In this document: positions 1 to 10,875 of the stretch, piece by piece
Layout of the letters: every line of letters starts with the position of its first letter
Numbering within the stretch: position 1 is the stretch's first letter
Assembly (NCBI GenBank): GCA_014904985.1
Contig: MU128992.1
Span: 1-64,000 of the forward strand
DNA from: Hydnum rufescens UP504
Taxonomy: Eukaryota; Basidiomycota; Agaricomycetes; Cantharellales; Hydnaceae
Reading direction: 5' to 3'
DNA: 64,000 bases
Notes under the pieces: model-generated
Database searches by the model: none
Told to the model about the DNA's origin: nothing
Seen by the model: the letters and a program-made list of their open reading frames with translations, nothing else
Program-made: the position numbers and the translations under genes

Positions 1-581
1 CTGGCATCCTGTACCTAAATGGTGAAAAAGATGCTGAGCTTGACTTAATTGTTTGGGTTTGTCCTCTTAGTTTACTATTGCTTAGTTGCACACACTTGGG
101 ACTGATGATCTCTTGCTGACAATGAATAGCAAATTCACAAAAGATATCTGTGGAAGACTGGCATAATATTTTCTTGCACCTTTGCCATGGTGCTCAATGT
201 GTGTGCAGTTCTAAGAATCTTGCCTAGCTTCCACTTAACAGCCCAATGATGCCAAAGATTGCTGCTGGCAACAGCTTCACCACAGCTCTGCCCACAATAG
301 GTAAAGACCTGCATATCATGGAAGGTAATTTCCAATGGGTTGTGTTATCATATATACACTCTTACATTGGTGTGTTTTTTTTGTCTCCCTTATCATATGG
401 TTTTTTGCCACTGCTAAAAGATAAGATTGTGCAAATTTAGAGTGGTGTACAGATATCATTAATGGACATCAAGCTTGCTGGTGCAGAGATATGGCCTTGC
501 AGAACTCTATGGAGACCAGGTATGCTTTCAACTGAGATAATGATTTATGAGCAAGGGTTCCTCATTCATGAGAATAAGCCA
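1..581. other. No gene recognised; AT-rich flank
   Basis: I see no supported gene here. The sequence is AT-rich and poor in CpG, like the other transposon-dominated stretches of the window. Short open frames occur but none has a recognisable domain or a copy elsewhere in the window. The NACHT-WD40 pseudogene on the minus strand ends at its left-hand edge near position 582. Confidence 0.5.
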
Positions 582-3500
582 TCATTTGTGAGAGGGGGCC
601 ACCATACATAAAAGGACACCATTGTTCATGAGTACGGCATCATTGTTCATGAGTAGGGCATCATGGTTTGGGAGAGGCAAAGGTGGAGTTGCAACAGTAG
701 GTATCAGCCAGGTATTAACTGGGTCTTCAATGAAGTGCTGAGCAAACAGGTGATGTGGGATAACAAGAATGATCACACCATCCTCACATCCAACTGCAAG
801 CTGAGAGTGTGTTGGTTGACTTGAAGCAACAATGTTGGTGCCGAGGACATGATGTGGTGGGATGTAGCATATTTTTCTGGCATAGCCATCTTCTTGCGGT
901 ATCCCTTGTACCCACTGCCTTGAAGAGACCAAATGGTGGAATCATGCCCACAAAGTGTGCAGGGGTTGCTAGGGATGATCTGGAGGGTAGACAATGGGGG
1001 GTTGGGAAGTCAAATCCCAAATCAAGGTCTCCATCTTTGAGTTTGAAACTAAGGTACAAGCATCAAAAGAAAATGGAGGTTGCGAATCATGTCAGAATGG
1101 CCTTCCAGTTTGCAATGGATGTGTGAGATATGGGATCCCACAATTGCACAGTGTCATCCCATGAGGCTGATGCCAGGCACAATCCATCAGGTGAAAATGC
1201 AATGATAGTAACCAAGTCAGAATGGCCTTCCAGTTTTGCAATGGGTGCAGCAGATATGGAATCCCACAATTGTACAGTGTGATCCCTAGAGCCTGATGCC
1301 AGGCACCATCCATTGGGGGAAAATGCAACAGTCTCAACCTTGTCAGAATGGCTTCCAGTTTTGCAATGGATGTCCCAGATCTGGGATCCCACAATTGCAC
1401 AGTATGGTCATCAGAGCCTGATGCCAGGCACAATCCATCAGGTGAAAATGCAAGACTTGTAACTTCATCAGAATGGCCTTCCAGTTTTGCAATGGATGTG
1501 CCAGACATGGGATCCCACAATTGCACAGTATGATCATAAGAGCCTGATGCCAGGCACCATCCATTGGGTGAAAATGCAAGAGTCTCAACTCTGCCAGAAT
1601 GGCCTACCAGTGCTGCAATGGGTGCACCAGATATGGGATTCCACAACCATACAGTACCACTCATATGACCTGATGCCAGGTACAATCCATCAGGTGAAAA
1701 TGCAATGCTTGTCACCTGATCAGATTGGCCTTGAGATGCTGTGAGGGGTGTGCTGGATACAGGATTCCACAATCGTACAGTATAGTCCCTAGACCCTGAT
1801 GCCAAGTGCACCCCATCAGGTGAAAATACAATGGTGTGAACAACATCAGAATGGCCTTCCAGTGTTCCAATGGATGCACCAGATATGGGATCCCACAATT
1901 GTAGGGCACCATGTCCAGTGCCTGATGCCAGGCACAATCCATTGGGTGAGAATGCCAAGGTGTGAATGGAACCAGAATCACCTTCCAGTTTTGCAGTGGA
2001 TACACCAGAAATGGGATCCCACAATTGTATAGTACAATCTTCAGAGCCTGATGCCAGGCACAATCCATCAGGGGAAAATGCAACAGTGGTAACCACATCA
2101 GAATGGCCTTCCAGCTTTGCAATGGATGCACCAGATATGGGATCCCACAACTGTACAGTATGATCATAAGAGCCTGATGCCAACCATCCATTGGGTGAAA
2201 ATGCAATGGCATTAACCACACCAGAATGGCCCTTCAGTCTTCTGAGGGATGCAGTGGATATGGGACCCCATAATTGCATACTATGATCATCAGAGCCTGA
2301 TGCTAAGTACAGTCCATCTGGTGAAAATGCAACCATCCTAACTGGACCAGAATGGCCATCCAGTTTTGCAATGGACACACCAGATGTGAGATTCCACAAT
2401 TGCACACTATGATCCAGGGAGCCTGATGCCAGGGACAATCCATCAGGGGAAAATGCAATGGTTCTAACACAGTCAGAATGGCCCTCCAGTGTTGCAATGG
2501 ATGCATGAGATATGGGATCCCACAATCGCACAGTATGGTCACTGGAGCCAGATGCCAGGCACAATCCATCAGGTGAGAATGCAATGGTGTTAACCTCATC
2601 AGAATGGCCTTCCAGTTTTGCAATGGATGCACCAGATATTGGATCCCACAATCGCACAGTGTCATCATAAGAGCCTGATGCCAGGAGCAATCCATCTGGT
2701 GAAAATGCAATGGTTGTCACCTCAAGAAAATGGCCACATAAAGTACTCAAGTTCTGTGGCCATTCAGACTCAAAACCTTGGAGAACCTTAACAGAATCCT
2801 TTCCATCTCCACAATATGTTTTATACAGTGCAGTGTTGTGTGGTGTGAAAGGCAGTGCAGAGTGATACACATGCAGTGCACTTGCTCTTATCACTTCCCC
2901 ATTTGCAAGAATGAATCGATGCGAGTCGGACAGGATTCTTACAACCATCGAGTTGCTTTTCGAAATATTCTATCATCACAATCACTCCCTACTCGGTCAC
3001 TGCGCTGGAGATCGATAAGGAATACACATACCGCCCAGTTGTGCGCCTCTTTGATCAAGTTTACAGCATTCGAGACACTCTCAAGCAAACTCATTGCTTC
3101 GAACCACCATAAAATTGACCGCATCGCGAACGCCTCCAGTGCCTCCATTATTCTCGCCTCCCCAATCTCCACACGTGACAGATGGGATGTCCAGTACAGG
3201 CATGCATACCGAACCTCCGGTGACAGCGCCGCTTTCACTTTCTCCTCAAAACCTTCCACATCCCTGTTCAGCAGTGACGGATCCGAGATCCCAGCAACGT
3301 CCCGCTTTAGATGTTTGGCCATGAGTTCGAAGCATCGAATAGCATGGCGTAGTTCCTGCTCTGGCACGGCAACGATCACGAACTCCGGTATGGAGCATCG
3401 CGAAGTATCGGTAATGAACTCGAGAAATGAAGGGTGGTAGATACGAGGGGCCTCGTGAATATTGGAGGGGGGGACGATGACTGAGTGAAGATGAAGTAGA

Positions 3501-4804
3501 CTATCCTCAACGATGCGTACTCCGTACTGAACAAAATTAGCCAACGAATGGAGTGGGAGTGGCTCGTGCAACAACACGATGCTCCCCACAACAATTTGAA
3601 ACCGCTTCAGAATCTCTCGATGATTAAATGGAGAAAGTGAGTTACGAAGCACTTCCATGTATAGGTTGTCCAGCTGCAAATACGGTGTCACCCCTGCTTG
3701 TTGGAGGGACTCCGTATTAAGTATAAGCCTTAGATGCGTTTGAGGATCTCGGACACGATCGTCCCCGATGAAGCGGATTGCCGTCGCTGCGTAAATGAAC
3801 AACTTCCCGGACTTGTTTACCAGTGAATTCTTCTCGGCCTCCGTCACCCAATCAGTAGCCATCTCAAGATCAAATTTCCTTCGAATTTTGGCCAACTCGG
3901 TGGAGATGTAAAGGGCGATGTCTTGCTCAACGATTGATGCGTCGATATCGTGAAGAACCGTCTTCATGAGGTTCGGGCTTTGTTAAACACCGAGGATAAG
4001 TGAGGTTGTGGACGGCTTGTGATTAAGATCCGCAGGAAAGGTATTCGGGCGACGTGTGCAAACATAAGTTGCAAAAGCTCAGCCGCACCCTTTTCCTCGC
4101 ACTCGTCGAGGGCATCAAGGATAAAAATTATTGGGCTTCGATGGGGATTGATAGTGAGTAGGGGGGTCAGGATTAATCCCTGAAGCTGAGACAACAGCCC
4201 CCTTTCCCCGACTCTCGGATCTTGTTTTAGGGCATCCACGATGACCTCCATGAATGTATTGTCCGAATGGGCGAGTTGGAAAGCGAGGGTCGGTAGTACG
4301 AGGCCCGGATCCCGTAAAGGTTTGTCGCTCCGTGAAAAGAAGAAAGTGGCGCCTAGCATGCCTTTCTCTTGCGCTTGGTCTGCGACGGTTTTCGCGATAG
4401 AGGATTTCCCAATCCCAGCGAGTCCGTTAAGCCAGTATACAGGCGGCCTTTCGCCGTTCGCGCTCTCCAACCATGTCAGAATTTCCTCCAATACAGCAAC
4501 ACGGGTGCCCTCGAGACATGGCGATGGAGCGTCCTCGCGAACAGAGTCGTGGCCCGCATATAGAGCATGAGGAAGAGCCATTAAAAGGGCACTCCTGTCT
4601 GGAAGAGCATTGATTATAGACAAGGACTCCAAGGGAGGGATGGATTGACTATTACCGTCGTGGAAATGGACATCTCCTGCACGACCGCCAGTACCGCCAC
4701 CTATCCCATGACCCCCAGACCCAGTAGCTAAGGAAAAGGACAGGTGAGGACGAGAATCGGGAGAGATTGAAAAGCAACTCACTGATAGAGATATGGTGTT
4801 GCAT
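582..4804 (-). pseudogene. NACHT-WD40 (NLR-like) protein, copy A, frameshifted
   Basis: Members of this family are fungal STAND NTPases thought to sense non-self or stress signals. Exon 1 (4804-4783) starts at an ATG encoding MQHHISI. Introns 4782-4728 and 3031-2970 sit at the same places as in the two intact copies. The NACHT part shows Walker A (GLAGIGKS, near 4400) and Walker B (FILDALDECEEKG, near 4120). Exon 3 carries 14 WD40 repeats of about 42 residues (GHS...FSPDG...LWDPIS), then a conserved C-terminal region ending at 582. Compared with copies B and C, six single-base deletions break the frame, near 3975, 1351, 1110, 1003, 935 and 917, each shortening a homopolymer run. Seen: the frameshifts. 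Inferred: a pseudogene, unless the deletions are assembly errors. Confidence 0.85.
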
Positions 4805-5300
4805 CGTAATCAACAAGGGTGGGCCCCCTTGGGAAGATTGGCTGGAACGATTCACTCGTGAATTGCAAGGTTGGAGATACGAGGCAGCCTTCAATCGGTA
4901 TATCACACTGTGATGGGAGGCAAGAGATGGGCCCTAAGATGTGTACGCCCTAGATGCGCAAATCTCGGCCGCAGCCCGGCACATCCCGCTGTCGCCGTTC
5001 CTATGCCTTCACACTGAGCGCGTCAGTTACATGCTCTGTGACGACAATTCACTAAGTTATCCCGTAATGCAATGTGACATCCGTGGGTCAGAATAATCAT
5101 AGCTATGGTTCTCTCAACGCGCCCCCTGCTGAGCACCAAAGAGACGATCTTGCCACACTCATCTGCCAATTCATTGTCCATGAAATCTTTCAGAGGTCGG
5201 CAAATCCGAGGTCTCCTCAATAAATTTGAGGTCATATTATAACAGTCTGACCTATCCTTTCGCGTTCCATTCGCCGATCACACGAGTTATTTTCGGCAGA
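4805..5300 (-). other. Conserved upstream block of the NACHT-WD40 copies
   Basis: This block recurs upstream of all three NACHT-WD40 copies (B: 19888-20360; C: 52900-53386 in the opposite orientation). It probably contains the promoter and 5' UTR. In copies A and C the frame leading into the exon 1 ATG stays open upstream, but copy B has an in-frame stop there, which supports starting at the MQH methionine. A weakly conserved minus-strand reading (DFMDNELADECGK in A, DFMGDEVADESGM in C) near 5235-5150 could be an unrecognised upstream exon. Copy A also carries a 52-bp insertion at 5194-5245, absent from copy B, flanked by the trinucleotide CAG. Confidence 0.45.
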
Positions 5301-6277
5301 AGGTAATGGAGGCATTGGGACCATTACCTCTAGGACGATTTCCTATGAACGGGAGCGTGGGACAACGAATCAACACATTTCAGAGACCCCTTAGTGGATC
5401 TCTTTTCGGGGGCGTTCATCGCCGCTACGGACTCTTCAGGAACTAATGCCATTGTGAAAAGTGATGGCTGGTGGATATCATCCGCTTCGCCTCCCATACG
5501 ACTCCTGTCATCAGGATGGGTATCAAATGGAAGATGGTGTCTCCTCACCCCATCTATACGCGAGGGCGATAACAGTTGTCGCCGACGTATCGGGGATACG
5601 ACATTAGGCTATGCCGTACATTGCAAATATATACATGCGGGTTGGGAGTCGACCATGTTCTGGGGGACACAAGATCATCTAAATTGGAGCTCTTTGTGTT
5701 GCACGCACATGGATGGAGCGTGATTATCTTACATGACCCCACTGGATCGGCTTGGGACCCGAGGTCGTGGAAGGTGCAGGGGGCATCGTGGCAAGGTGGC
5801 CTCAGGGCAGTCAATTTGTAATGTGGGGTGGGGCTTGCATTGCCTTGCTTACAGTGATATTCTAACACTTCACTACGGACTAGCTTCGTGTTTTTCGCCA
5901 AGTAACTCCGCACCGGGTCAGAACCGCGGATGGCGCTTTCGGAGCTTCAGAATAGATTGCACATCCATAGAGGCGTCGCTTCATGGTCGTCGTGCCCGGG
6001 GGATGTCGTTTCGAGCTGAGTTCCATGATGTAAATCAGGGCGGCTCTAGCCTTACATTACGGACAGAACAAGCCAAGTGACAGGGGTAATGAGAAGGAGT
6101 TAGCGTTACTTTGCATGAATACAAAAATAGCGGTTACTGGAATATCCGCTGGTCGGGAGCAGAACACAGCCTCTGCGTATCCGTATGTTATAAAGGGATG
6201 TAAACATCCTTGCGCCAAACCCCACAAGCCTCAACATCCTAACAGCACGCACTGAATAATCATTTCTCTCTTTCTTC
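5301..6277. other. Intergenic region between divergent copies; no gene recognised
   Basis: This stretch is shared with segment B (about 20360-21344) and, inverted, with segment C (about 52050-52900), so it was duplicated with the neighbouring genes. Frames are broken differently in each copy and no domain is visible. It lies between the minus-strand NACHT-WD40 gene and the plus-strand Fus1-type 5' exon, so a shared promoter region is plausible but not shown. Confidence 0.4.
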
Positions 6278-6850
6278 ATGGCTGCACTCGCACTCTCTGT
6301 TCCTCTCGCCCGCATCACCTCTGCAAAGACAACAATGACAATCAAAGGGCAACGGCGCTCCACTGCTTCTAAACACCGACGAGGTGTGCCAGTTCGCTGT
6401 TGCGGACAGCCATCCACCCGCAGAAGCTAATGCACATCCATACAGCGTCAGACGTGTCTCTGTCTCCCAGCCGTCCTATATTCTCACAGCCGGAACATAC
6501 AACACAGCCACGAATACCCTCCCCGACGCGTACTCCGACTTTATCACCCGATGTCCTCGCGTCTGTTCTGGTGCCCACCCCGGCACTGATAGACGCCCCT
6601 AACGATCGTCCTCGATCCGAGGTACCTTCGGAAGGTAGCCAGCCACAACGGCGAAAACGCTGGGGTCTGCCATTGTGGGGGCTATTGCCCGAGAAGCTGC
6701 TGCATTTCGATCCGTCCAAAGACCCTAGGTATGTGTGCCCTGTCTGGGACGTCTGTGTTCACTGACCAAATCGCAACAATCCATGCAGGCTGTTGGCACT
6801 TTGAAGCAGGTGTCGAAGATCGATGATTCTGACTTGTTTCTGTTACTGTA
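6278..6850 (+). pseudogene. 5' exon relic of the Fus1-type membrane protein gene
   Basis: An ATG at 6278 opens a segment (MAALALSVPLARITSA, signal-peptide-like) that is repeated in segments B, C and D. A Ser/Thr/Pro-rich stretch follows and then a clear intron at 6729-6788 (donor GTATGT, acceptor ATGCAG, 60 nt). The same intron occurs at 21786-21845, 48720-48779 and 51617-51558. In segment B this intron leads into an open transmembrane-SH3 reading frame. Here the downstream exon is missing and unrelated sequence follows, so this is a 5' remnant. The frame between the ATG and the intron is not continuous in any copy, so the original exon structure is uncertain. Confidence 0.5.
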
Positions 6851-6984
6851 CCCTTGCGTTATACCACACCCACACACGTCCGTCCTGTATTCAGTACTTG
6901 CTCTGTGAATAATAGTAATCCCATTGTCTGTCGAGCGTTTTCTCAAACTGGGGGCCTCGGCACATTCCGAGTACGCGTTGTCAA

Positions 6985-8015
6985 AGGATGGCAACAAAGC
7001 GGGCTTTGACTTTTCCAACCACATCTGGTGACGCACATATACCGAGTCGCTTTATACTGCGCCAAGTCCATCATTTGTGCTGCATTCGATCTCGCAGGAA
7101 CTCATTTTTCCAGAGTAAGGCGTGCCATTCCTAAAGGTCACGAGCACGTGAACCACCATCTTCGGCTGTCTGTTCAAAGATGGTATTGTTGCTGGGCACT
7201 GATACGTGAGCCACAGAAGGGCCCATCGCTGCGAACAAGAACTGCGAAAAAGGCAAGTCTGACGTCCTACCCCATTGAACTTTGACAATACTCATCATTT
7301 CTCCTCTTTCCGTGAATTCGGTCATTCAGATCCACTGCATCGCTGAAAATATCCGATGTTGCTGGGCCGGTACGGCTGCCGATACGGAATTCACAACAGC
7401 AGTTATTTCCCCCAATGTGGAACTGCGTGCTTGGAACTCTAGGCGCAAGTCACGCGTCGTAATGACCATGACGACGCTGAGGCAATATATCTCGGGGTTC
7501 GTCACCTTCCGTAATATAACTGTACACTTGTTTGTTGTGCGGTGCTCAGGACGTGCCGACCGGTTGTTTAGCGCCGTTGCTTCTTTTCAGATATCGGGGC
7601 GCCAGTGGTGCCGCTCTAGTCCTCGGCGGGGTGGAATCGACAGGTGCACATCTCTTCATTATAACACCTCACGGGAGCAGGATAAATTGTTACCTGTCAC
7701 AATGGGATCCGGAAGTCTTGCTGCCATAGCCGTATTCGAAAGTCTATAGCAGAGAGACCTCGAGGTGAGTTCCTTAATCCCCTATCTACGCACCCTGCGC
7801 ATAGAGCACCTTGCGTATATACTTAATCGTGGTTATCTAGGTGGAAAGCGGGGTAAAGCTCGTGATTGCGGCCATTTCGCCCGGTGTCTTCAACGATCTC
7901 GGCTTCTGGCTCGAACGTAGACCTGTGCACTATCACCGCGGAGGGTACGGCAATGCTGCGAAATTATGTGATGCCCAACGAGCAGGGTGCCAAAGGGAAG
8001 CGATACAAGCTCAGG
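6985..8015 (+). pseudogene. PUP1: 20S proteasome beta-2 subunit (PUP1/PSMB7 type) relic
   Basis: The pieces line up in order with a beta-2 proteasome subunit. They are GFDFSNH (about 7000); FFQSK and GCLFKDGIV (7100-7200); an AGTAADTEFTTA core (7365); [16 protein letters not shown] after an intron ending TTTTCAG near 7590; [14 protein letters not shown] (7700); and ISPGVFNDLG plus a C-terminal MPNE stretch (7870-8010). The family cuts after basic residues inside the 20S core, with the N-terminal Thr of the mature chain as nucleophile. Here frames are shifted, and a TGA lies directly before the Thr-Thr that would begin the mature chain. The inverted copy (50215-51215) shares this TGA, so the stop predates the duplication. 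A nonfunctional hitchhiker. Confidence 0.8.
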
Positions 8016-8084
8016 CTGGGGACGACGGCCTAGACCATGGAAAGTGCGTGCAAGTTCATCTGGTAAGGTTGAGTGATGTAGCCT

Positions 8085-8640
8085 CCCAACATTCTCGACT
8101 GCAATACAATTGCGCAAAGTATCTCACCGGTCGCGTGCTAGGATGTGTCTCGCGAGTATTTCACAACGCACCGCTGCATCATGTGCCGAATGTCTCCCTC
8201 CAATTTCAACACCTGGCTCGCTATGACGGTTCCTGCCGTGGCTGGGGGTCGTGGGGGTCGTGCTTTCCGTTCCCGGGCTCTCCCGGTGTATCCAAGCCCA
8301 GGTACATCGACTTAATGTCCGAAGAAGCTGTAAAGCCGACATGATCATGACTTTTAAATCTCGGAGACTTTCATGCACTGATTCTTGTGGGCCAGGTACG
8401 TTGTGACCTGTGTCATATATTCTAATGATTATTCATTTAGTGTGACCTTCCCAAATCATTTCGTTCGAGAAGGCTCAAGGATGGATTATTGGACATGGAA
8501 GGTGAGAGTCTATTCATATTACACATGCTTGGATGAATGGGATATTGCACTTACGGACTGACTCCGTCAATGAGTGGAGTTACCAGCAAGGTGAGCAGGT
8601 AGATCAAGACCCCAAAACCTCATTGGCTGCCTAGATCCGA
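8085..8640 (+). pseudogene. GH5 exo-beta-1,3-glucanase 3' fragment
   Basis: Fragments match the last third of the GH5 gene at 33171-35372: YNCAKYLTG (8105), RYDGSC (8220), a Gly-rich GSCFPF stretch (8260), FEKAQGWI (8465) followed by a normal donor GTGAGA, and EWSYQQG (8575). The catalytic part is absent. It directly follows the proteasome relic, so the two were fused by a rearrangement before this segment was copied; the same fusion is seen inverted at 49856-51215. The donor after FEKAQGWI is intact here but mutated in the larger copy. Confidence 0.7.
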
Positions 8641-8659
8641 CGATTTGTGGCTGAAGTTC

Positions 8660-9005
8660 CCCCCAGCCCTCTTGTGGCTCTTCTATATGTTGTGGATGTT
8701 GTGGGGTGTTTTGTCTTCAAACTATTTATGACCAAATGATATCTAATGCAACTGCTCAATTAACCCTAAATAATGGCTTGCCTTGCTCTACTGCTACAGA
8801 GGCATAGGTAGCATTTGTTCAGCAGAACACATGAGAGATACTGCATCCCTGACTTGGGAGCCAACCAAAGGGAATGGTTGTGATGGCACATCACCACCTG
8901 TGATTTGCCTGGAATACTGTTCATGAAGGTGTGGTTTGATTGTTTTCCAGGTGGGATGCCAATTTTCAATACGAGTATAAATCTTGGGGATGTTCTTGCC
9001 AATGG
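8660..9005. repeat. Dispersed repeat R1, copy 1
   Basis: About 350 bp that recur at 25811-26190 and 35383-35745. Shared landmarks are an ATGACC(T/A)AATGATATC(T/C)AATG block and a GAGGCAT(A/G)(G/A)GTAGCATTTGTTCAGCA block. Copies 1 and 3 follow GH5 3' sequence, so it may be GH5 downstream DNA rather than an independent element. No termini or duplicated target site were found. Confidence 0.6.
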
Positions 9006-9295
9006 GTATATGGTCAAGGTTGGCTGTGCTCTGCTAATGAAACTTTGCCTTGTTGTGTTTCTCTGAGTACACTAAGTGCACTAATAGCTTCTTGACTAGT
9101 GATCAGGCTGGAGAACAGGCTAGACAAGACAACATTCATTTGTGCCCTAGAACACAGCACCTGCCATACTAACCTCCCAAAGGCAGCCAAACTGGTGATT
9201 TTGTCAGCTTGAGTTTGAGCTGGCTTGTGAGATCTCTACACAAATGGAGGTGAACTCAAAAGAGCATACATGTATTGTATTTTGTATTCAATCCC
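9006..9295. other. No gene recognised
   Basis: AT-rich, CpG-poor sequence between repeat R1 and a solo LTR. I see no gene, no RNA signature and no second copy in the window. Confidence 0.4.
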
Positions 9296-9670
9296 TGTTA
9301 CAAGTCATACTCATAACCTCATCATGTGATCACTTATCTTTGTGCCATGTATCCTGCCATGTATTCACCTCCACTTTCCTTAGTAATCCCTCCTTGATCT
9401 TCTGTATAAGTAGATACACCTGTATTCTCAATCCCTAAGAAGATCAAGAATATATTGTCCTGTGATTGTCTCTTCTCACCAATTCCTCCTCTTGTCTTGA
9501 GTCTCCCTGAGAATTCAGTTCCTTCACTCTGCTTCTCCACATTCTCATCTCCTGTGACATTACACAATCCTTCATGTCACAAAGCTCCTTCTCAATCATA
9601 TTAAGGGTCTCTCCTTCATACTTAGTCTGATTACATAATCACCTCCCCAAACTATGAATGACCCTTAACA
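9296..9670 (+). mobile_element. Solo LTR (family L1), 375 bp, with target duplication
   Basis: The element starts TGTTACAAGT, ends CCCTTAACA, and is bounded by the 5-bp direct repeat ATCCC (9291-9295 and 9671-9675). TG...CA ends plus a 5-bp target duplication are diagnostic of an LTR left by recombination of a retrotransposon. A relative with another target site is at 11970-12322 and truncated relatives are at 10068-10345 and 57596-57740. A TATA-like stretch (GTATAAGTAG) lies near 9405. Confidence 0.85.
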
Positions 9671-10067
9671 ATCCCAGTCCACATGAAATACCTTCTCTTG
9701 GGTTACAACTTCAAAATCTGTACTGGTGGAGGGTGAAAGAGGGGGAATGTTCAAAGTCTACCATCATAGTGACCTTCCTGGATTCTTGAAGCTGTGCCTT
9801 GTGGACAAGGGTGTGAAGGGAAGGCCTCCAGCCAGTAGTTGCTAGAAATGCATGTTTTTGGGTGGTGATGTTGTCTGACACCAGTGATATTATACATCTC
9901 AGTGCTGTCCCACACCATCTATGCATGCCAAATACACAAGGGGTCAAAGGAATAGTTATGAGAGGAAGCATCAATAGAGGGATGTCACCCATTGTCACAA
10001 GGATCTGTATTCACTGGTCTGGACTTGCTATTGAGTCTGCAATCATCCAAAGCCAGTCAGGACTATT

Positions 10068-10345
10068 TGTTATGAGTTGTACTTGCAACCTCATCACATG
10101 ACCTCATCCACACCAATCACGATTCTTAGTAATTCCCTTATTAAGGCTTACCTGGTGCTTATTCATCCCTGTTTCCTTATTCACCTCCACTCCTCATTGT
10201 CCTTGATCTTGGGTATATAAGTAGTTACTCTTGTATCCTCAATCCTCAGAAAGATCAAAAATATATGTCCATTAATTGACTCTCTTCTCACTCCATTCAT
10301 TCTCTCATATTAAGTCTCCTTGGGAATCAGTCACTCCACTGGGGA
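10068..10345 (+). mobile_element. Truncated LTR of family L1
   Basis: Starts TGTTATGAGTTGTACTTGC and follows the L1 LTR through its TATATAAGTAG promoter-like stretch (about 10213) and the AAAGATCAAAAATATATG block, but stops after TCACTCCACT. The 3' third, including the CTTAACA end, is missing. Confidence 0.7.
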
Positions 10346-10529
10346 AGATAAAAACACCCAGTGTCAGAAAATGTGAAATCACACCACTTCCAGCTTATGG
10401 ACAACCACATGACCAATTACAAAATTAATTATGGCTACATGCAGAAACCAAATTCATTCTATTACTCCATCAGTTTTGATCAGAAATGCTCACCCATATA
10501 ATGTTTGGAAAGCTATGATTCATACCTTT

Positions 10530-10860
10530 TGAACAGTGCCAGACACAAGTTGAATGGACCAAAACTGCACTCTCCAGACTGATTTTACTATCAAAATCCA
10601 AACATTCCAGTATTTAATGAATTTCTTCATCAGTTTGCATCCAATCTGCTTGGAATTGCCACATCTAGAAAGCTGTTGAAAATCTGCATTGAACAGTACT
10701 GAGAATGCCAAGAACAGATCAAAACTGCACTCTCCACAACAATATTACTGTCAAAATCAACTCCCACCAGTATTTTACAAATTTCTCCATCAGTTCACAT
10801 CCAATCTGCTTGGAACCACTGCACTCAGAAAGCTGTTAAATATCCTCATTGAATGGTACC
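10530..10860. repeat. Direct tandem duplication, about 160-bp unit
   Basis: The block AAAACTGCACTCTCCA occurs at 10561 and again at 10721. The sequence between, including ATCAGTTTGCATCCAATCTG / ATCAGTTCACATCCAATCTG and AGAAAGCTGTT, is repeated with substitutions at a constant 160-bp offset. No coding content is evident. Confidence 0.7.
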
Positions 10861-10875
10861 AAGAATGCCTATCAT

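Noticed and set aside
2303..2710. Repetitive frames (HFHLMDCAWHQA, LWDPIS-opposite-strand types) antisense to or in other frames of the WD40 exons
   Set aside because: They are shadows produced by the 126-bp periodicity of the WD40 repeats; the frame with intact GHS/SPDG/LWDP motifs is the real one.
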